A stretch of DNA of 9,181 nt from Clostridiales bacterium (lineage in GTDB: Bacteria > Bacillota > Clostridia > Oscillospirales > Oscillospiraceae), in assembly GCA_020861055.1 (NCBI GenBank), contig JAJBTD010000134.1:1-9181 (forward strand). The letters run 5' to 3'. A program made the translations under genes and the position numbers. Shown piece by piece: positions 1 to 4,357 of the stretch (its first letter is position 1; every line of letters begins with the position of its first letter). The notes under the pieces are model-generated. The model did no database searches. It saw nothing but the letters and a program-made list of their open reading frames with translations, and was not told where the DNA came from.

Positions 1-392
1 TAGCTGCTGTAAATTCAGAGCGGCCGCCCAGCAAGAAAATCCCTTTCAGTTTTTCCGACCGCTCCAGCTCCGCAGCAAAGGCAAGTTCGTCCTGTTCCCG
101 TTTGATCTGCCGGAGGCAGACGCCGTAGCCGCGCGTCTCCAGCTCTGATTCAATGGCTTCCAAAATCGGCGTATGGAATGGATTCCCGCTCCCACAGGTA
201 ATCACACCGATGGTGTTGCGCTGGGGCCGCACCAGATTTCTGGCCGCACTGTTGGGGATAAAATGCTGCTCCTCCACCACAGCCAGGACCTGTGCCCGGA
301 TCGGCGCACTGACATCGGGGTGATTATTTAGGACACGGGATACCGTGCTGACGGAAACGCCCGCCATCCGCGCAATATCCTTGATCGTCATG
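1..392 (-). CDS. LacI-family transcriptional regulator, N-terminal part (cut by window edge)
   Basis: DNA-binding repressor of the LacI/GalR family, usually sensing a sugar or related metabolite. The visible 130 codons begin MTIKDIARMAGVSVSTVSRV, the classic LacI helix-turn-helix (about residues 3-22). A hinge-helix segment follows (PNSAARNLVR, about 46-55), then the start of the periplasmic-binding-protein-like sensor domain (NTIGVITCGSGNPFHTPILE, from about 59). The rest, including most effector-binding residues, lies beyond position 1. The ATG at 392-390 is preceded by GAGGTGA (400-394), and the reading frame enters the HTH directly, so the start is well supported. A promoter with a built-in inverted repeat lies about 165 bases upstream, suggesting autoregulation or control by a paralogue. 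The ligand and target genes cannot be told from this fragment. Confidence 0.95.
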
Positions 393-557
393 TCACCTCA
401 TCCTTCCCGGTCAGTCTGTTTGCTTGGGGATCGCCAACCCAAATGATGGTACTCCTTCTCCGCCGGGGCAAACGCTGCGGTGCACACCTCTCCTGCGGCT
501 TTCCCACAGAAACTGCGGCGATTTCCCTGACTCCTCCTGCTTCCTTTGCTTTTATTT
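393..557 (-). other. Long untranslated leader of the LacI-family gene
   Basis: This stretch separates the putative promoter (558-586) from the start codon at 392, giving a leader of roughly 160 nt. I see no convincing gene in it. On the plus strand CTGCGG occurs three times (475-480, 493-498, 513-518), and a small imperfect hairpin can form between TTGGG (424-428) and CCCAA (438-442). I do not recognise a known riboswitch core. The leader may be structured, or it may simply be long; a closer promoter that I missed is also possible. Confidence 0.35.
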
Positions 558-586
558 AGTTTAGCGTATAACGGGCTAAAAGTCAA
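558..586 (-). promoter_or_regulatory. Candidate sigma-A promoter of the LacI-family gene
   Basis: Read on the minus strand, TTGACT (586-581) is followed after 17 bases by TAAACT (563-558). That is five of six matches to the -35 consensus and four of six to the -10, at ideal spacing. It points at the LacI-family gene with no other gene between. Function is inferred from sequence only. Confidence 0.6.
560..580. promoter_or_regulatory. Inverted repeat in promoter spacer, candidate repressor operator
   Basis: TTTAGC (560-565) and GCTAAA (575-580) form perfect 6-base arms around a 9-base spacer. The repeat fills the region between the -35 and -10 elements and overlaps the -10, where a bound repressor would block RNA polymerase. 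The LacI-family product encoded just downstream is the obvious candidate. However, the site lacks the central CG typical of many LacI/GalR operators, so this is tentative. Confidence 0.35.
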
Positions 587-738
587 TCCTATTTTTGGCA
601 ATTTATACCCCTTTTTCCATACTTTTTGAGATTTGCCCTTTTTTTCGATGCAGAAAATCATTGGTTTGCGCTCTGCCTTCGAAGAGGCGGCAGAAGCGGC
701 CGATTCTGTCCATACTGCGTCAGGGGAAGAAATATAAG
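587..738. other. Intergenic stretch with no recognised feature
   Basis: This lies between the LacI-gene promoter and the terminator of the tRNA-Leu unit. It includes a T-rich part (about 591-650) and a GC-rich part (about 675-725). Open frames through it overlap the tRNA and the promoters and lack recognisable protein features. I see no gene here. Confidence 0.5.
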
Positions 739-776
739 AAATCAGGAGCCCTCCTGCGAAAAAGGGCTCCTGATTT
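739..776 (-). terminator. Rho-independent terminator of the tRNA-Leu unit
   Basis: AAATCAGGAGCCC (739-751) pairs perfectly with GGGCTCCTGATTT (764-776) across a 12-base loop, a 13-bp stem. It begins three bases past the 3' end of the tRNA. The trailing T tract on the minus strand is interrupted (TCTTATATTTCTT), but the stem is strong and well placed. Confidence 0.8.
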
Positions 777-778
777 TA

Positions 779-860
779 TGGGGGATAAGGGACTCGAACC
801 CTCACGGATTGCTCCACGAGAACCTAAATCTCGCATGTCTGCCAATTCCATCAATCCCCC
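779..860 (-). tRNA. tRNA-Leu (anticodon UAG)
   Basis: On the minus strand the acceptor arms GGGGGAT (860-854) and ATCCCCC (786-780) pair fully. The discriminator is A (779), as expected for leucine tRNAs. The anticodon stem CGAGA/TCTCG encloses loop TTTAGGT, giving anticodon TAG, which reads CUA and other CUN leucine codons. The T arm GAGGG-TTCGAGT-CCCTT is intact. The variable arm is long, as expected for a class II tRNA, and total length is 82 nt. The CCA end is not encoded. The gene stands alone, with its own promoter upstream and hairpin terminator downstream. Confidence 0.96.
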
Positions 861-872
861 GGAAACAAACGT

Positions 873-901
873 ATTTTATCACAGAGGAAATTTGATGTCA
901 A
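873..901 (-). promoter_or_regulatory. Sigma-A promoter of tRNA-Leu
   Basis: On the minus strand, TTGACA (901-896), a perfect -35, is followed by exactly 17 bases and then TAAAAT (878-873), a five-of-six -10. Transcription would start about 5 bases before the mature tRNA 5' end. The near-consensus match fits a highly expressed stable RNA. Confidence 0.85.
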
Positions 902-989
902 CGCGGAGTGAGAAACGGTTTTTTATCTTCACTTTCACACATTTACACGCTGACACTCTAAATCACGAAAAAACTCGATGCGCAACCGG

Positions 990-1018
990 TTGACAAAAGT
1001 CCACCTGCGGTTTATAAT
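990..1018 (+). promoter_or_regulatory. Perfect-consensus sigma-A promoter of the marR-citrate synthase operon
   Basis: TTGACA (990-995), 17 bases, TATAAT (1013-1018): both hexamers match the consensus exactly at optimal spacing. The expected transcription start is near 1025, about 50 bases before the MarR start codon. Such a strong promoter on a regulator gene usually needs a repressor, and a palindrome covers the predicted start point. Confidence 0.9.
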
Positions 1019-1019
1019 T

Positions 1020-1036
1020 ATCTCACAGCATGAGAT
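1020..1036. promoter_or_regulatory. Palindrome over the transcription start, candidate MarR operator
   Basis: ATCTCA (1020-1025), CAGCA, TGAGAT (1031-1036) is a perfect 6-base inverted repeat with a 5-base spacer, beginning two bases after the -10. Size, symmetry and position over +1 match operators used by autorepressing MarR-family dimers. That the MarR protein encoded just downstream binds here is inferred from the context. Confidence 0.6.
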
Positions 1037-1062
1037 TTCAGATGATGGGGTATGCTGTCACG

Positions 1063-1067
1063 AGGTG
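1063..1067 (+). promoter_or_regulatory. Ribosome binding site that fixes the MarR start
   Basis: AGGTG at 1063-1067 lies 6 bases before ATG 1074 but touches ATG 1068 directly. Spacing therefore favours 1074. An in-frame ATG at 978 lies upstream of the -35 element and cannot be on a transcript made from this promoter. Confidence 0.6.
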
Positions 1068-1073
1068 ATGCCC

Positions 1074-1562
1074 ATGGATGCCCAGACGCGGGCTGAAGAG
1101 TTGATCCAGATGGTGACCCAGTCCATGCACGCAATGGTACAGGCACACGCAGAACAGGTTACCCGGGGAGAGGGAGCGCTGCTCAGCTACCTGGCCACCA
1201 AACATGACGGCGCCAGCGCCGGGGAGCTGCGAGAGGCCCTGGAGGTAGGCTCCGGACGGGTTTCCAATGCGCTGAAAAATCTGGAAAACAAAGGGCTGGT
1301 TATGCGAGTGCCTTCCGCCAGAGATGGACGGGTGGTTCTGGTCTACCTGACAGAGCAGGGCCGCACTGTAATTACAGCCAAATATGAACGACTCCTTCGG
1401 CGGGTGAGTGAGCTGCTGGAGGACATAGGAGAAGATGACTCTGCTGAGCTTCTGCGACTGACGAGAAAAGTGATCGATCAATCCCAAAAACAGCGGGAGG
1501 AGTCTGTCGACTCTTTCCGGGAACCGCGCTGTTCCCAGTCAGGAGGCATCAATGACAGGTAA
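1074..1562 (+). CDS. MarR-family winged-helix transcriptional regulator
   Basis: A 162-residue protein of normal MarR length (about 140-165). The winged helix spans roughly residues 33-97: helices GALLSYLATKH and SAGELREALEVG, the recognition helix SGRVSNALKNLENKGLV (about 60-76), then the wing SARDGRVVLVYLTEQG (81-96). The wing carries the family's D-x-R signature (D84, R86) and LT..G strand end. Flanking helices (about 1-30 and 100-145) would form the dimer interface. The last 15 or so residues are polar and probably disordered. Start 1074 is chosen for ribosome binding site spacing; 1068 is the alternative. It is first in an operon with citrate synthase, overlapping it by 11 bases. It probably represses its own promoter through the palindrome at 1020-1036. 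The ligand is unknown; a link to citrate or acyl-CoA status is a guess from the neighbour. Confidence 0.93.
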   Translation: MDAQTRAEELIQMVTQSMHAMVQAHAEQVTRGEGALLSYLATKHDGASAGELREALEVGSGRVSNALKNLENKGLVMRVPSARDGRVVLVYLTEQGRTVITAKYERLLRRVSELLEDIGEDDSAELLRLTRKVIDQSQKQREESVDSFREPRCSQSGGINDR

Positions 1563-2916
1563 ACGAGATTATTCAGAGATCACCCCCCAGATCCAGGCGT
1601 TGTCCGAGTTGTGCGCCGAAGATTGTGTGATCGACAAGCAGCTTTATATCGACAATAAGGTAAACCGGGGCCTGCGTGATCTCAATGGCAAGGGCGTGCT
1701 CACCGGGTTGACCAAAATCTCGGAGATCCAGGCCCGCACGCCGGACGATCAGCCCTGCGACGGTACCCTGTACTACCAGGGCTACAACGTAGAGACGTTG
1801 GTGAAGGGCTTCCTGTCCGACGGTCGGTATGGCTTTGAGGAGATCACCTATCTGCTTCTCTTTGGGGCGTTGCCCAACGCCAGGGAGCTGGAGGAGTTTC
1901 GTACACTGCTGGCCAGCTACCGCTCCCTGCCCAACTCCTTTGTCCGGGATATTATTATGAAGGCACCCAGCACCGATATTATGAACTCCATGGCCCGGAG
2001 TGTGCTGACCCTGTATTCCTATGACAACAGACCGGACGACACCTCTCTCCCCAACGTCCTGCGCCAGTGCCTTCAGCTCATCGCCATGTTCCCCCAGCTG
2101 GCCCTGTACGGCTATCAGGCCTATGACTACTATCGGAATGACAGTTCTTATTTCTTCATCCATGATCCGGTGCCGGAGCTGTCCACGGCGGAAAATATCC
2201 TCTGTATGCTCCGACCCGATTCCAGCTATACCCAGACCGAGGCCCGGGTGCTGGACATGGCGCTGGTCATCCATGCCGAGCATGGCGGCGGCAATAACTC
2301 CTCCTTCACTACCCATGTGGTCACCTCATCCGGCACCGACACCTATTCCGCTATCGCAGCGGCGCTGGGGTCCCTGAAGGGGCCCAAGCATGGCGGCGCC
2401 AATATCAAGGTCTGCCATATGTTTGACGAGATCAAGCGTGAAGTGCGGGACTGGTCCGATGAGGACGAGATCCGGGCTTACCTGACTAAGATCCTCCAGG
2501 GGGAGGCATTTGACCATTCCGGTCTGATTTATGGCGTGGGTCATGCCATCTACTCCAAGTCCGACCCCCGCGCCCGTATTTTCAAGGGATTTGTCCATAT
2601 GCTGGCCACAGAGAAGGGGAGAGAGGAGGAGTACCAGCTCTATGCCGATGTGGAGCGTCTGGCCCCGGAGGTCATCAGCGGCAGCCGGAAGATGTACAAG
2701 GGCGTCAGCGCCAATGTGGACTTCTATTCCGGATTTGTCTATCAGATGCTGGGCATCCCGGAGGAGCTGTTTACCCCCATCTTTGCGGTGGCCCGCATCT
2801 CCGGCTGGAGCGCACACCGCCTGGATGAACTGATCAACGGCAACCGCATCATTCGTCCGGCCTATAAGGCTATCCGTCCCAGGAGGGAGTATGTGCCCAT
2901 GAAGGAACGGGAATAA
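1552..2916 (+). CDS. Citrate/2-methylcitrate synthase (Si-type fold)
   Basis: Condenses acetyl-CoA with oxaloacetate to citrate, or propionyl-CoA to 2-methylcitrate; sequence alone does not separate these. The catalytic triad is present: H280 in GPKHGGAN, H331 in GVGHAIYSKSDPRA and D390 in NVDFYSG. The substrate-site motif HAEHGGGNNSSFTTH (241-255) and R415 in ARISGW are also intact. At 454 residues it is longer than typical enzymes (about 370-430), mainly through an N-terminal extension and a small-domain insert, as in many Clostridia. The start at 1552 has AGGAGG (1541-1546) 5 bases upstream and lies inside the end of the marR gene, suggesting translational coupling. No aconitase or isocitrate dehydrogenase is nearby. 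In a fermentative anaerobe the likely role is supply of 2-oxoglutarate for glutamate. Transcription probably comes from the MarR-controlled promoter. Confidence 0.96.
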   Translation: MTGKRDYSEITPQIQALSELCAEDCVIDKQLYIDNKVNRGLRDLNGKGVLTGLTKISEIQARTPDDQPCDGTLYYQGYNVETLVKGFLSDGRYGFEEITYLLLFGALPNARELEEFRTLLASYRSLPNSFVRDIIMKAPSTDIMNSMARSVLTLYSYDNRPDDTSLPNVLRQCLQLIAMFPQLALYGYQAYDYYRNDSSYFFIHDPVPELSTAENILCMLRPDSSYTQTEARVLDMALVIHAEHGGGNNSSFTTHVVTSSGTDTYSAIAAALGSLKGPKHGGANIKVCHMFDEIKREVRDWSDEDEIRAYLTKILQGEAFDHSGLIYGVGHAIYSKSDPRARIFKGFVHMLATEKGREEEYQLYADVERLAPEVISGSRKMYKGVSANVDFYSGFVYQMLGIPEELFTPIFAVARISGWSAHRLDELINGNRIIRPAYKAIRPRREYVPMKERE

Positions 2917-2947
2917 TACAGCTTACCAGCGTTTCCTGAAAGAATCA

Positions 2948-2986
2948 AAGGCCCCACCAGAGTTCAGAACACTCTGATGGGGCCTT
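2948..2986. terminator. Shared bidirectional terminator between converging operons
   Basis: AAGGCCCCACCAGAGT (2948-2963) and ACTCTGATGGGGCCTT (2971-2986) form a 16-bp stem with one mismatch (a G-U pair in one of the RNAs) and a 7-base loop. It sits between the citrate synthase stop (2916) and the end of the flippase gene (2998). T tracts are short on both sides (TTGTTGT plus; TTTGATTCTTT minus), so termination may be better for the minus-strand operon. Confidence 0.75.
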
Positions 2987-2997
2987 GTTGTCGGCAA

Positions 2998-3421
2998 TTA
3001 CGATTCTTTTTTCCGGAATACAAAGAACCGCTGGCCGCAGTAATTCAACGCCACGAAAATGCACATTCCTGCCAGCATTGCAATATTGTCCTGCAGGGTG
3101 GTTTCCAGACCGGAGAACAGGTACCGGATCAGCGGCTGGGCTGCACCGTAGGCTACCAGGTAGCAGACGGTGATGTTGACCACAAAGCGCAGGATGCTCT
3201 TGGGGGGAGTTGTCCTTGCTCTGGAAGGTGAAGTGCTTGTTGAGAAAGTAGCTGAGAATACTGCCAAAGATATAGTTGGACGCCGAGGACACCCAGTAGC
3301 TCAGGTGGAATACGTTGTAGAACACAAACATGATGGCTGTGCCAAACAGGGTGTTGGCGATGCCTACCAGAATGAACTTCCAGAAGGTCTTGTCAAAAAA
3401 TTTGGCGAGAAACTGTTTCAT
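2998..3421 (-). pseudogene. GtrA/GtcA-family lipid-sugar flippase, frameshifted
   Basis: GtrA-family proteins are small four-helix membrane proteins thought to flip polyprenyl-phosphate sugars across the membrane. The first 73 codons give helices 1-2 with the family motif SNYIFGSILSYFLNKHFTF (about 48-66). Helices 3-4 are encoded one frame over, starting PKSILRFVVNITVCYLVAYG and ending NYCGQRFFVFRKKES at stop TAA 3000-2998. The break is at a run of six C on the minus strand (3207-3202); with five C the protein would be 140 aa, normal for the family. As written, the starting frame runs on to a non-homologous tail ending at 2945. ATG 3421 has GAGGAG 9 bases upstream and lies 12 bases after the GT2 stop. 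A true mutation, slippage-prone on/off switching, ribosomal +1 shifting at CCC-C, or a sequencing error are all possible. Confidence 0.85.
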
Positions 3422-3433
3422 TGCTTTGTCTCC

Positions 3434-4354
3434 TCACCGCAGGTTTTGCTGATAATATACAGGGGGGCGGTTCTTTACCTCTTCGAAAATCCGTGCAATA
3501 TAATACCCTACGATTCCAATGCTGATCATAATAATACTGCTGGAAAACAGTTGGAGGATGATGACCGTCGTAAACCCACCCAGGGCCATACCAAGGATCT
3601 TTTGCACCAGAGATACGATACCCATCACGACGGAAACCACCAGCATCAGAACACCCAAAAAGGTGACGATCTGCATGGGTGCAGTGGAGAATGAGGCGAT
3701 GTTGCGCACAGCGTATTTCACCAGGGAGGCAGTGGACCACTTGGACTCTCCCTCCATTCGCTCCTGCACATCAAAGGAGACAGTGGTGGTTTTGAAGCCC
3801 ACCCAGGAGGACAGCGCCCGGAAAAAGGCATTCTTCTCCCGCATATGGGTGATGACATCTACCGCTTTCCGGTCCAGCAGCTTGAAATCGGAGGCGTTTT
3901 CCATGTCGAAGCCGGTGGCCGAGCTGATGAGGGAATAAAAGCTGTGGGCAGCGAAGCGGTGCAGGCCGCTCTCACTGCCGCGGCTGCTTTTGACTCCCTC
4001 CACCACCTCGTATCCCTCTTCCCAGAGATGATACATTTCAATGATTTTTTCAGGAGGATGCTGCAGGTCGCAATCGATGACCACACAACAATCTCCTACA
4101 GCTTCCGACAAACCTGCCATGATAGCGGCCTCCTTGCCGAAGTTGCGTGAGAAATGGACGCCATGAATGCACTGGGAGGGGATTGTAGCAGCATGTTCAA
4201 TTTCCTCCCAGGTGCGGTCATTGGAGCCGTCATCCACGAACAGCAGCTCAAAGGAGATACCCGCATCCTGAAGCAGGCTGCTGATGGTACGTGCAGTAAT
4301 GGGCACCATTTTTTCCTCGTTATAGCTGGGAATGACCACAGATAAAGTTGCCAT
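3434..4354 (-). CDS. GT2 polyprenyl-phosphate glycosyltransferase (GtrB/CsbB/DPM1-like)
   Basis: Transfers a sugar from a nucleotide-sugar to undecaprenyl phosphate on the cytoplasmic face of the membrane. The 306-residue protein starts with the GT-A fold: VVIPSYNEE (6-14), nucleotide-binding DDGSNDRT (41-48), and the metal-binding DxD at D94/D96 in VVIDCDLQHPPEK. SDFKLLDRK (155-163) and GESKWS (202-207) are acceptor-side motifs of this subfamily. Two C-terminal membrane helices (about 228-250 and 262-286) precede the conserved ending YYIARIFEEVKNRPPVYY. Length and architecture match CsbB/GtrB/YkoT-type enzymes. It starts 3 bases after the yfhO-like stop and is followed 12 bases later by the flippase gene, so the three are one operon. 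The sugar (glucose, GlcNAc or other) cannot be read from the sequence. Confidence 0.95.
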   Translation of the reverse strand: MATLSVVIPSYNEEKMVPITARTISSLLQDAGISFELLFVDDGSNDRTWEEIEHAATIPSQCIHGVHFSRNFGKEAAIMAGLSEAVGDCCVVIDCDLQHPPEKIIEMYHLWEEGYEVVEGVKSSRGSESGLHRFAAHSFYSLISSATGFDMENASDFKLLDRKAVDVITHMREKNAFFRALSSWVGFKTTTVSFDVQERMEGESKWSTASLVKYAVRNIASFSTAPMQIVTFLGVLMLVVSVVMGIVSLVQKILGMALGGFTTVIILQLFSSSIIMISIGIVGYYIARIFEEVKNRPPVYYQQNLR

Positions 4355-4357
4355 TTT

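Noticed and set aside
398..661. 87-residue minus-strand frame upstream of the LacI-family gene
   Set aside because: It starts upstream of the predicted promoter and spans the -35, -10 and leader, with no recognisable protein features. It is most likely non-coding.
595..993. Open frame on the plus strand across the tRNA-Leu region
   Set aside because: It runs antisense through the tRNA, its promoter and its terminator, and gives a low-complexity peptide without domain features or a ribosome binding site.
978..1073. Longer 194-residue version of the MarR protein starting at ATG 978
   Set aside because: ATG 978 lies upstream of the -35 hexamer, so it is not on the transcript. The extra residues show no MarR features, and the palindrome and promoter occupy this stretch.
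1573..2316. 247-residue frame antisense to citrate synthase
   Set aside because: It lies inside a gene with intact catalytic motifs, and its Gly/Val/Gln-rich composition is typical of an antisense reading of GC-rich coding DNA.
3198..3267. The C-terminal flippase half as a separate gene starting near 3267
   Set aside because: The start would be a TTG without a clear ribosome binding site, and the extra residues before PKSIL are an out-of-frame reading of the first half. A single frameshifted gene explains the data better.
3170..3694. 174-residue plus-strand frame across the flippase and GT2 genes
   Set aside because: It is antisense to two recognised genes, has a polar His/Asn-rich composition and lacks a ribosome binding site or family match.
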